Below, in pieces: positions 8,044 through 16,556 of a stretch of 37,532 bases of DNA. The DNA is from an uncultured Pelagibacteraceae bacterium (GTDB lineage Bacteria; Pseudomonadota; Alphaproteobacteria; Pelagibacterales; Pelagibacteraceae). How positions within the stretch are numbered: position 1 is the stretch's first letter; every line of letters starts with the position of its first letter. A program made the translations under genes and the position numbers. Under the pieces are notes generated by a model. That model saw only the letters and a list, made by a program, of their open reading frames with translations, did not search any database and had not been told where the DNA came from. The DNA lies in contig CACFZK010000010.1 in NCBI GenBank assembly GCA_902570785.1, positions 1-37,532 of the forward strand, given 5' to 3'.

Positions 8044-8700
8044 ATGAAACAGAAAAGTATTGAAGTTTTTTTACCAGGGCCATCTGGCCGGCTTGAGGCA
8101 AAATATTATAAAAATCAAAAAAAAGGATCTCCAATTGCTATTGTTTTACATCCTCATCCGCAGTACGGAGGAACAATGAACAATAGAGTGGTTCAAGAAA
8201 CATTTAATGTTTTTATGAAAAATGGTTTTTCAGTTCTAAAGTTAAACTTTAGGGGCGTTGGTAAAAGCGAAGGCACATTTGATAATGGTCAGGGTGAACT
8301 TTCAGATGCCGCATCTGCTTTAGATTGGATAGAAAGGGAAAATCAGGATTACAGTCAATGTTGGGTATCAGGTTTTTCATTTGGTTCCTTAATATGTATG
8401 CAGCTAATAATGAGAAGGCCCGAAGTTACAAAATTTATTTCAATAGCACCACAACCTAATGTCTACGATTTCACTTTTTTAGCTCCTTGTCCGACTTCTG
8501 GTCAAGTGATTTACGGTGAAAAAGATGAGTTAGTATCTAAAGATAGTATTATTGAATTAAACAATAGATTAAAAAATCAAAAAGGAATTGAAGTTGACTT
8601 TTCCGAAATTAAAAATGCTAATCATTTTTTTTCAAGTAAAGAGGAAGATTTAAAAAAAGTAATGAGCTCATATGTTAAAAAAAATACAGAACTTATTTAA
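8044..8700 (+). CDS. Alpha/beta hydrolase (COG2945-type)
   Basis: A 218-residue cytoplasmic serine hydrolase. The nucleophile elbow is 'SGFSFGSL' (Ser about 116), the acid is in 'GEKDELVS' and the histidine in 'NANHFFSS', making a full catalytic triad. The N-terminal 'HPHPQYGGTMNNRVV' segment is typical of the COG2945 group common in alphaproteobacteria. Substrate unknown; no signal peptide. It is read divergently from the SUF operon and its end overlaps anmK (opposite strand) by 8 bases. There is no obvious Shine-Dalgarno sequence. Confidence 0.88.
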   Translation: MKQKSIEVFLPGPSGRLEAKYYKNQKKGSPIAIVLHPHPQYGGTMNNRVVQETFNVFMKNGFSVLKLNFRGVGKSEGTFDNGQGELSDAASALDWIERENQDYSQCWVSGFSFGSLICMQLIMRRPEVTKFISIAPQPNVYDFTFLAPCPTSGQVIYGEKDELVSKDSIIELNNRLKNQKGIEVDFSEIKNANHFFSSKEEDLKKVMSSYVKKNTELI

Positions 8701-9814
8701 ATTTAATAATAGTACCTCCTGTTAATGGTTTAGAACAACCGGTCGTATTTGGAAAAGATATTGGTTCGTTAATAAAAGATCTAATTGCAAGATAAGCAAA
8801 TGCCTGGGACTCCACAAAGTCTCCGTCAATACCATAGTCATCAATCTGTTGTAGTATAATATTTTTAGGAGTTCTGTTTCTGATTAGATTTAATAAAATT
8901 TTGTTTTTTCTTCCACCGCCACATACTAAAACTTTAAAAAATTTTTCTCTTACATTTGATAACAACGAAAATAAAGATGCTCCAATAATTCTACCTGTAA
9001 AATCTGTTAAAGTCGCAGCACCATCTATTAATGATAATCCTCTTGCGAAAGAAACATCGAAATCATTAACATCTAATGATAAGGTTTTTTTATTGGTCCT
9101 ATTTGAATAAAGCTCTTGAGCTTGTTCAAGTATAATTTCATTTATTTTTCCTATCGATGCTAATTTGCCATCTTCATCAAATTTTTTATTTGAATTTTTT
9201 CTAACCCAAGCGTCTATTAAACAGTTTCCAGGTCCTATATCTCTGCTGGTAAAATCGAAAGAATTATAATTTCCTACGATTGTTACATTTGATATTCCTC
9301 CAATATTAAGAATACAAGAAGGAACATCTATTTTATTTTGTTTTAAAATTAATTGATGAAAAATTGGTGTCAACGGTGCTCCTTCTCCACCGTTTTTTAT
9401 ATCGTTTTGTCTAAAATCGTAAACGATACTTTTTTTTGTTAATTGTGATAATAAATTACCATCACCAAGCTGTCGTGAAATCCGTTCTTCTGAACTATGT
9501 AAAATAGTTTGTCCATGAAAACCAATAATATTAATATCTTCTTGTTTTAATATCTCGTTTGTAAGTTTGACGTGAAACATTGTAATTTTTCTTTCAAGAT
9601 TTTTAAGATCTTCAGAATAATTTTTCAAATCTTTAGGAGAATTTATTTTTTCTTTTAATAAATGAATTTTTTGGTAAATTTCTTTGTCATACTCGTAATA
9701 TTTGTTTAAAATTACTTCATATTTTGATATCCCGTCAGATTTAATTATTGAAGCATCCACACCATCTCCGGACGTACCGCTCATTAAACCCAAAGATGTA
9801 TATTCTTTATTCAT
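8693..9814 (-). CDS. anmK: Anhydro-N-acetylmuramic acid kinase AnmK
   Basis: A 373-residue kinase that phosphorylates 1,6-anhydro-MurNAc during peptidoglycan recycling, opening the anhydro ring. Family signatures: N-terminal 'GLMSGTSGDGVDASI' (phosphate-binding), 'IGFHGQTILH', 'LNIGGISNVT', 'DIGPGNCLID', and 'VCGGGRKNKILL' in the C-terminal half. Length is normal. It stands alone on the minus strand between a convergent hydrolase gene and divergent tyrS. Confidence 0.95.
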   Translation of the reverse strand: MNKEYTSLGLMSGTSGDGVDASIIKSDGISKYEVILNKYYEYDKEIYQKIHLLKEKINSPKDLKNYSEDLKNLERKITMFHVKLTNEILKQEDINIIGFHGQTILHSSEERISRQLGDGNLLSQLTKKSIVYDFRQNDIKNGGEGAPLTPIFHQLILKQNKIDVPSCILNIGGISNVTIVGNYNSFDFTSRDIGPGNCLIDAWVRKNSNKKFDEDGKLASIGKINEIILEQAQELYSNRTNKKTLSLDVNDFDVSFARGLSLIDGAATLTDFTGRIIGASLFSLLSNVREKFFKVLVCGGGRKNKILLNLIRNRTPKNIILQQIDDYGIDGDFVESQAFAYLAIRSFINEPISFPNTTGCSKPLTGGTIIKFK

Positions 9815-9841
9815 ATTTATATTTATTTATAGTCATTTTTG

Positions 9842-9847
9842 TATAAT
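9842..9847 (+). promoter_or_regulatory. Likely -10 box (TATAAT) of tyrS
   Basis: A perfect TATAAT lies 24 bases before the tyrS ATG, in the gap between the divergent anmK and tyrS. No convincing -35 hexamer is seen at the right spacing. A transcript starting 6-8 bases downstream would have a leader of about 17 bases. Confidence 0.4.
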
Positions 9848-9871
9848 AGTAGACTCTAAGCATAAAGTTGT

Positions 9872-11116
9872 ATGAAAAACACCTTTTTATCAGAGATGAA
9901 TTCAAGGGGTTTTCTTAATCAGTGTACTGATTTAGAAGGCTTAAAAAAAATTTTAAATCACAAACCCATTAAAGCTTATATTGGATTTGATACTACAGCT
10001 CCAAGTCTTCATGTTGGAAGTTTAATGCAAATCATGATTTTAAGACTTCTGCAAAAATATGGACATCAACCGATTGTTTTATTAGGAGGTGGAACAACAT
10101 TAATTGGAGATCCATCAGGAAAAGATTCAACTAGAAAAATTTTAAAAGAAAAAGAAATTAAAAATAATATTAAAAGTATTAAAAAAATTTTTGAAAAGCT
10201 TCTTAAAACGAAAAATAAGAAGACTAAACCAATTTTTGTTAATAACTATGATTGGCTAGGTAAACTTAAATATATTGATTTTTTGAGGGATGTTGGAAAA
10301 CATTTTACAATTAATAAAATGCTTACTTTTGATAGTGTAAAACTTAGATTAGATAGAGAGCAATCTTTAAGTTACACAGAGTTCAATTATATGATTTTAC
10401 AAGCGTACGATTTCTATCAACTTCTCAAAAAATATGATTGTGTTTTACAATTAGGCGGTTCTGATCAGTGGGGGAATATAGTGAATGGTGTAGAACTTAT
10501 TAGGAGGATATTGCAAAAAAATGCTTTTGGTTTGACCACCCCGCTAATAACTTTGTCCTCGGGTGTAAAAATGGGTAAAACTGAAAAAGGTGCTGTATGG
10601 TTAGATAAAAAAATGTTCACGCCCTACGACTATTGGCAATTTTGGAGGAATACATCAGACGAAGATGTAAAAAAATTTTTAAAATATTTTACAGATGATG
10701 ATATTGATAGTTTAACAAAGCAAATTGAAAATGAAAAAGACATTAATAAATTGAAGATTTTATTAGCAAATAAAGCAACGACTATTCTACACGGATCAAA
10801 AGCAGCAAGTGATAGCGCTGAAACTGCCAAAGAGACTTTTGTAAGGGGGGGGGGGCTAGGCAAAAATATACCTGAAAGAAAAATTGAAAAAAAAATTATT
10901 ATACAAGGTATTAATATTATAGAACTTATTTTCCAAAATAATTTAGCTCAATCTAAAAGTGAAGCAAGAAGAATTTTGAAAAATAATGGGGTTAAATTGA
11001 ATGATATAACAGTTAATGATGAAAAAAAAATTGTTAACATAGAAGACGTTCAAGAAAAAAACTTTATTAAATTATCAATTGGAAAGAAAAACCATATTAA
11101 GGTTAAAGTTATTTAG
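9872..11116 (+). CDS. tyrS: Tyrosyl-tRNA synthetase
   Basis: A 414-residue class I synthetase charging tRNA-Tyr. The HIGH-type motif is 'PSLHVGSL' (about 46-53), the Tyr/ATP site includes 'YIGFDTTAPS', 'NYMILQAYD' and 'GGSDQWGN', the KMSKS-type motif is 'KMGKT' (about 232), and the C-terminal S4-like RNA-binding domain (about 348-390) contains 'SKSEARRILKNNGVKLND'. The linker between catalytic and S4 domains holds a run of 11 G (10845-10855) read as Arg-Gly-Gly-Gly, in frame. Slippage there would remove the S4 domain. It ends 2 bases from the convergent AsmA-like gene. Confidence 0.96.
   Translation: MKNTFLSEMNSRGFLNQCTDLEGLKKILNHKPIKAYIGFDTTAPSLHVGSLMQIMILRLLQKYGHQPIVLLGGGTTLIGDPSGKDSTRKILKEKEIKNNIKSIKKIFEKLLKTKNKKTKPIFVNNYDWLGKLKYIDFLRDVGKHFTINKMLTFDSVKLRLDREQSLSYTEFNYMILQAYDFYQLLKKYDCVLQLGGSDQWGNIVNGVELIRRILQKNAFGLTTPLITLSSGVKMGKTEKGAVWLDKKMFTPYDYWQFWRNTSDEDVKKFLKYFTDDDIDSLTKQIENEKDINKLKILLANKATTILHGSKAASDSAETAKETFVRGGGLGKNIPERKIEKKIIIQGINIIELIFQNNLAQSKSEARRILKNNGVKLNDITVNDEKKIVNIEDVQEKNFIKLSIGKKNHIKVKVI
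10845..10855 (+). repeat. Homopolymer run of 11 G inside tyrS
   Basis: Eleven consecutive G bases in a genome that is otherwise mostly A and T. It encodes part of Arg325 and Gly326-328 of TyrS and is in frame as given. It is by far the longest G or C run in the window. Confidence 0.95.
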
Positions 11117-11117
11117 T

Positions 11118-12941
11118 TTATTTTCTCTTTGAATTTTCTAGAGCTCTTGTAATAAATCGAGGTGTTAGCGTTTTGATTGGATTTACTGTAATTTTAAGAT
11201 CATTTGGCAATCCTTTAACTTTAAAACTAATACCAAACACACCTTCGCCGACCTTTTTTCCGATTAGAATATCACCGACAACTGGTATTTTCGAGATTAA
11301 ATTATTTAAAGTTTTTGCAGGAACAAGTGTGCCTCTTAAACTTACTAGGCCACTCTTTTTTTCTACATAACCATCAATTAATATAGAAATGGATGGACCA
11401 ATCATAAAAATCTCATCAATTTTCATTAAAGATGAGTCTGAATTATATTGTGCTGATAAAATATCAAAACTGATACCATCTCCCTTTAAAGTATCTTTTA
11501 GACCTTTTAAATCAGCTAGTGATAATATTTTTGCCAAAGCAGGTGCCTCGTTTAATTTAAAATTATTAATTGTTAAATTACTTGTTGAAATTTCATTGCC
11601 AAAAGTAGATATAAAATTTAAATCACCCCCCTCAAGACCTTGAAAAAATTTGAAGTCACTCAACAAAGGAGCGGCTATATCTGAATAAACTTCTAATATT
11701 TTATCATTAGTATTTGCCTTTTTTTGTAAAGAAATATCTAAATGTTCATTTTCCCCAAAATCACTTTTCGCTGAAATTTTTTCGAAAGAACCTTTATTGA
11801 TTTTTCCCACCAAGCGAAATTTATTTACTGGAAAACTCGTACCTTTTGAAATTTTTTTCAAATCTATTTCTATATCTTTAGATATTTTATTTAGAAATAC
11901 ATTTTTTTCATTTGCCTGTCTTAATTCTTTTAGAAGGTTTTTTGCGTCAAATATACTGCCTTTAATCAAAATATTTTTTTTATTTTGGATAGTGAATTCA
12001 TTGTTTAATTTGTTATCTATATTTGTTTTTACTGAAATTTCATTAAAATTAATCAAATTAAAATTATGATCTAGAATAAAATCTTTAAAAACAAATTTAT
12101 TATTTTTATCAGATATAGAAGCATCGCTAAGTAAAATTTCTTTTTTTTTATTTATTTTTATTTTGGCCTTTAGCTTTTGAGTGTCGTCTTGAGATAAATC
12201 ATAATTCATTGCAGATATATTAAGTAAATCTTGTAAATTTTTAACTTCAAAATTAATATTAATATCTTGAATATTCTCTTTTTGTACAACATCAATTCTG
12301 CCATTCAAGAAATCATTCTTTTTATTTTTTTTATTTACTAAATTGAAGTTCATATCTGTAAACAATAAAGATCCTTGAGTATAAGAAAAAGTGGAGATTA
12401 AATTATTAATTTCGTATTCGTTTGGAGCCTTTATAATAACAGAATTAAGGTCTCCATTAATTTTATAATTACCTATAACATTAAAATTTTCATCAAATTT
12501 TAAATTCAAACTATTAATTTTAAATTTCCCGCTTTTTACAAGTTTTAAATTTTGGTTGTTAATATTAATTTTTTTAAATAAGGGTTTAATTTTGATTAAA
12601 TCTAAATATTTTGTAGATAATGTAATATCCTTGATAACAATCTTTTTTTTTATTAAAAATTCTAAGTTCACATTAGTTTTTAATAAAGATAATGGTATAT
12701 CTGTTTTTAAATAATTTAAGTTTGGATTTATAAATTTGATAAATAAATTAAGATTTATGGGATCTAATTTAATTGATATTTTTTCAAAATTTAAAAATAT
12801 ATTTAAATTTGATTTATTTATTTCAGATTTTATAATTTTGTTAAATTTATCAGTCTCATGACCAAAAAAAGTAAGGTAAGATATTAATATTGAAACAGTA
12901 AATAATACAAATAATACAGTAGAAAATATTGTCTTTCTCAT
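11118..12941 (-). CDS. AsmA-like / DUF3971-type large envelope protein
   Basis: A 607-residue protein with an N-terminal membrane anchor (about residues 5-27, Phe/Leu/Ile-rich) and a long beta-strand-rich body of short Asn/Lys-rich strands. The C-terminal part, about 430-600, contains 'GGDLNFISTFGN', 'LSLADLKGLKDTLKGDGI', and 'VSLRGTLVPAKTLNNLISKIPVVGDIL', which is characteristic of AsmA-like C-terminal domains (YhdP/DUF3971 group). These proteins span the periplasm and are linked to phospholipid transfer to the outer membrane. It shares one base with the prfB stop and is the last gene of the mrcA-prfB operon. Confidence 0.85.
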   Translation of the reverse strand: MRKTIFSTVLFVLFTVSILISYLTFFGHETDKFNKIIKSEINKSNLNIFLNFEKISIKLDPINLNLFIKFINPNLNYLKTDIPLSLLKTNVNLEFLIKKKIVIKDITLSTKYLDLIKIKPLFKKININNQNLKLVKSGKFKINSLNLKFDENFNVIGNYKINGDLNSVIIKAPNEYEINNLISTFSYTQGSLLFTDMNFNLVNKKNKKNDFLNGRIDVVQKENIQDININFEVKNLQDLLNISAMNYDLSQDDTQKLKAKIKINKKKEILLSDASISDKNNKFVFKDFILDHNFNLINFNEISVKTNIDNKLNNEFTIQNKKNILIKGSIFDAKNLLKELRQANEKNVFLNKISKDIEIDLKKISKGTSFPVNKFRLVGKINKGSFEKISAKSDFGENEHLDISLQKKANTNDKILEVYSDIAAPLLSDFKFFQGLEGGDLNFISTFGNEISTSNLTINNFKLNEAPALAKILSLADLKGLKDTLKGDGISFDILSAQYNSDSSLMKIDEIFMIGPSISILIDGYVEKKSGLVSLRGTLVPAKTLNNLISKIPVVGDILIGKKVGEGVFGISFKVKGLPNDLKITVNPIKTLTPRFITRALENSKRK

Positions 12942-14036
12942 TAATTATTTGCCCTGAATATTGATCCCTCTATGAATTTATCTATGTTTCCGTTTAATAC
13001 TGACTCTGGATTTGTGTCCTCAATGTTGTAACGTAAATCTTTAACTAGTCTATATGGTTGTAAAACATACGATCTTATTTGATATCCCCATCCAATATCT
13101 GTTTTAGAGTCTAATTCCTTTTTATTTTTATCTTCTCTTTTTTGAATTTCATTTTCATAAAGCCTTGCTTTTAACATTTTAAAACATGTTTCTTTATTTT
13201 TGTGTTGTGATCTTTCGTTTTGACACTGAACAACAATTTTTGTGGGTAAATGGGTTATCCTTACAGCGCTGTCAGTAGTATTTACGTGTTGGCCTCCTGC
13301 ACCGCTAGATCTATAAGTGTCTATTCTTAAATCTTTTTCATCTATTTTTATATCAATATCGTCGTTTACACAGGGATAAACCCAAACACTTGCAAAACTA
13401 GTATGACGACGTGCGCCAGAATCAAATGGTGAAATTCTTACAAGTCTGTGAACACCAGACTCTTTTTTCATTAATCCATAAAGATTAATACCCGTAATCT
13501 TTAGTACACAAGACTTAATTCCAGCTTCATCGCCTTTATGTTCACTAATCATATTGTACTTGAAACCTTTTTTATCAAACCACTTAAGATACATCCTTCT
13601 AAGCATTTCTGCCCAATCCTGGCTTTCCGTTCCACCTGCTCCAGCATGAATTTCTAGATAAATATCTAAATTGTCATCTTCTCCTGAAAGAAAACATTTA
13701 ATTTCGAATTCTCTTATATCAACCAAGAGTTTAAGAGTTTTTTCTCGACAATCTTCTAAAATCAACGAGTCACTCTCCTCTAATCCTAATTTGTACAATT
13801 CTTTTAAATTTTGGATATCTTTTGTGGCAACATTATAAAAGCTGAAAATATTTTCTAGAAAATTTTTTTCCTTAATTACTTTTTTAGATTTAATATTGTT
13901 CTGCCAGAAATTCTTTTTTAGAATTTCTTCATTTAAACTTGCTATTCTCTCTTTGACATTATTTCCATCAAAGATACCCCCTTATATTTGAGAGAGATTT
14001 TTCAGAAAGTTTTATATTTTTTTCAAAATCAGTCAT
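12941..14036 (-). CDS. prfB: Peptide chain release factor 2, with programmed +1 frameshift
   Basis: RF2 releases proteins at UGA and UAA. The gene is in two frames. From the ATG at 14036, 22 codons are read to a UGA (13970-13968) preceded by AGGGGGTATCTT, the classical RF2 slippery site with its internal Shine-Dalgarno-like AGGGGG. Skipping one base (T at 13970) resumes at Asp (GAT, 13969) and runs to 12941, for 364 residues, matching E. coli RF2 (365). The body carries the anticodon-like 'SPF' (in 'RISPFDSG') and the catalytic 'GGQ' (in 'GAGGQHVN'). A reading that starts at TTG 13798 is only the second-frame fragment. The ATG shares one base with the mrcA stop (TAATG). Confidence 0.95.
13968..13983 (-). 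promoter_or_regulatory. Programmed +1 ribosomal frameshift site of prfB
   Basis: Minus strand sequence AAGGGGGTATCTTTGA: an AGGGGG Shine-Dalgarno-like element, three bases, then CTT-TGA. The ribosome stalls at the UGA when RF2 is scarce and slips +1 from CUU to UUU. This is the same arrangement as in E. coli prfB and makes RF2 synthesis self-regulating. Confidence 0.95.
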
Positions 14037-16382
14037 TAATAGAATCGAGTAAATACATCAAATTTATCACGTTTTTTTCTTAAATTTAAATTTTTTAATG
14101 TTATATCTGAAAAATTTTCTTCTTTAAATGCCTCTATTATAGACTTAGAATTATCAAATCCTGTCATCTTTCCAGTATCATAATTGATGGGAAAAAAATT
14201 AATTGTTTCAGGTACTTTAAAATTTTTAATATCCTCTCTAAAAATTGCTGTTTCAATAAATTTTTGAAATATTGGTAATGCCACTTTAGCTCCAGTTTCA
14301 TATTTTCCAAGTGACTTAGGATTATCATAGCCAACATATACACCTATCGTTAAATTTGAAGTTGATCCTATAAACCATGCATCAAAATTATCATTAGTTG
14401 TCCCTGTTTTACCCGCAATGGGCAGATTAAGTTTTTTTAATTTTTTTCCAGTACCTCTCGTGATTACACCTTCGAGCATTGAAGTAATTTGATAAGCAGT
14501 CTCTTGGCTAAGAACTTGTTCCCCGTCATTTAATATTTCTGGCATAATATTTTCTTGTAAATTAACTTTGTCGCAATTTTTGCAGTTTCTTTCTTCGGAG
14601 TTAAATATAGTATTGCCTCTTCTATCTTGAATCCGATTAATTAAAATTGGTTTAACTTTTTTTCCACCATTTATAAAAATACAATAAGCATTTGTTAAAT
14701 TTAAAAGGGTCGTTTCATTAGATCCAAGTGATACAGATAAAAGCTCAGGAACATTGTTATAAATACCAAGGTCTTTTGAAATTTTTGAAATTTTATCAAA
14801 ACCAACTGTTTGGGCAATCCTTACAGTCATTAAATTTCTAGATTTTTCAATACCCTTTCTTAATGTAGATGGTCCATAAAATTTCTTTCCGTAATTTTCT
14901 GGTTTCCAATTTTTTAAGCCTTCACCTTGTTTGCTAACAAAAGGAGCATCTAAAACTACTGAATTTGGTAAGTAACCATTTTCTAGCGCCGCAGAATAAA
15001 CTACTGGTTTAAATGCAGAACCCGGTTGTCTTTTTGCTTGTGTTGCTCTATTAAATTCACTTGATACAAAGCTGTAACCTCCAACTAATGCCTTAACTTT
15101 TCCATTATAAGGATTCATCACAACTATACTTCCATTAACTAGCGGCAGCTGTTTTAATACCCAGTTATTGTCAATTTTTTTTACGAAAATAATGTCTCCT
15201 AAATTAAAAAGCTCCTTAAAATTCTTTTTCTTAGTCCACTTTAAATTTTTGAAAAAAATTTTATGGTTTTTGTCACTACTAATTAATTTAATTTCTGAAA
15301 TAAATTGCTCGATGTTAATAACCTCTGCTATTTCCCAGTTTAAAGTTTTATCGATTTCTAATGAATTTAATTTTTCTTTCCAATCATTATTTTTTTTTGT
15401 ATTTGTAATTGGTCCTCTCCAACCTCTGCGTTTATCATAGGATTCTATTCCATATCTTAGGGCACCTAATGCAGCAATTTGATATTTTCCATTTAAAGGT
15501 GATGTAATCGACAAACCTTCAGAATATAGTTTTTTAAAACCATAGTCAGTTTTAACAATTCTCCTTATTTCCTCAGTATATGACCTTGCCTCTTTAATTA
15601 ATGAAATTTTTCTCTTTTTTAAAATTACATCTTTTTTTTCAAACTCTTTAAATTGCTTATTTGAGATATATCCATTTTCCATTAAATTCTTTAGAACTAA
15701 ATTCCTTCTAGTTTTGGCAAGTAACTTTGATTTGTAAGGGTTATATTTACTTGGAGCTTTTGGTAAAGCTGCCAATAGTGCAGCTTCATTATAATTTAAT
15801 TCTTTAACAGATTTATTAAAATATTCTAAAGAAGCAGAAGCTACTCCATAAGTTCCTTGTCCCAAATAAATTTCATTTAAATATAATTCAAGAATCCTTT
15901 TTTTTTGTATATGTTTTCTCAATTCTAAAAGCTAAAATAGCCTCTTTAATTTTTCTCTTTAAAGATACTTCATTTGTGAGTAAGAAGTTTTTAGCAACCT
16001 GTTGTGTTATCGTGGATGCTCCTTCAAGTCTTTTGTTAGTTAGCACATTGCTTATATTTCTTATGATTGCTCTTGTAACACCCCTTGCATCTATACCTGG
16101 ATGATCAAAGAAGTTTTTGTCTTCGGCAGATAAAAATGAAAAAATTACTTTATTGGGTATAGACTCGTAAGGTATGAAAAGTCTTTTTTCAATTGCATAC
16201 TCTGCAATTAGTTGGCCATTATCATCATAAACTCTACTTAAAACTGATGGCTCATACTTTGCTAATTTTTTAAAATCTGGTAAGTCATGTGAGAAATACC
16301 AAAAAGCTGAAAAAAGTAAAAACACAATTGACAGAAATATTAAAGTTAATGTTTTAAATAAAGCGTTGTAAATTTTTTTCAT
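14036..16382 (-). pseudogene. mrcA: Penicillin-binding protein 1A, split by a one-base frameshift
   Basis: Bifunctional class A PBP (peptidoglycan glycosyltransferase plus transpeptidase) in two frames. First frame, from ATG 16382 (164 residues before a premature stop at 15888): membrane anchor (about 8-30), GT51 'SAEDKNFFDHPGID' with catalytic Glu, 'GASTITQQVAKNFLL'. Second frame (to 14036) continues 'RILELYLNEIYLGQGTYG', then transpeptidase motifs 'GSAFK' (SxxK), 'SRN' (SxN) and 'KTGTT'. The break is a 9-A run (T on +, 15898-15906); with 8 A the reading is 'RIEKTYTKKRILELYL' and the protein is 781 residues, normal for PBP1A. No other damage is seen, so this is a recent mutation, a sequence error, or a slippage-rescued gene. 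Divergent from rne; first gene of an operon with prfB. Confidence 0.88.
15898..15906 (-). repeat. A9 homopolymer at the mrcA frame break
   Basis: Nine A on the minus strand exactly at the switch between the two mrcA frames. Eight A would join the frames within a conserved glycosyltransferase motif. Confidence 0.9.
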
Positions 16383-16459
16383 TTTTTTTTCTTTAATTTT
16401 AATAAATCTCTATATTTTGGCTATCATAAGGCAGTATAATCCTTGTTAAAATTGCATTT

Positions 16460-16485
16460 TATAATACTTAAAAACAATGTATAAT
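16460..16485 (+). promoter_or_regulatory. Two candidate -10 boxes for rne
   Basis: TATAAT occurs at 16460-16465 and again at 16480-16485, about 95 and 75 bases before the rne ATG, in the 174-base divergent gap between mrcA and rne. No good -35 is seen for either. If used, the rne mRNA would have a leader of some 65-85 bases, consistent with the leader-mediated autoregulation known for rne elsewhere; that last point is inference. Confidence 0.3.
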
Positions 16486-16556
16486 ATTAAGTAACAATTT
16501 TTTATTAATTAATAAATAACTTAACAAAAAATATCTATGAACAGGTTTTATAACAC

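Noticed and set aside
13799-14036. A gap between prfB and mrcA with a truncated prfB
   Set aside because: The sequence holds the N-terminal part of RF2 in two frames joined by the classical frameshift site.
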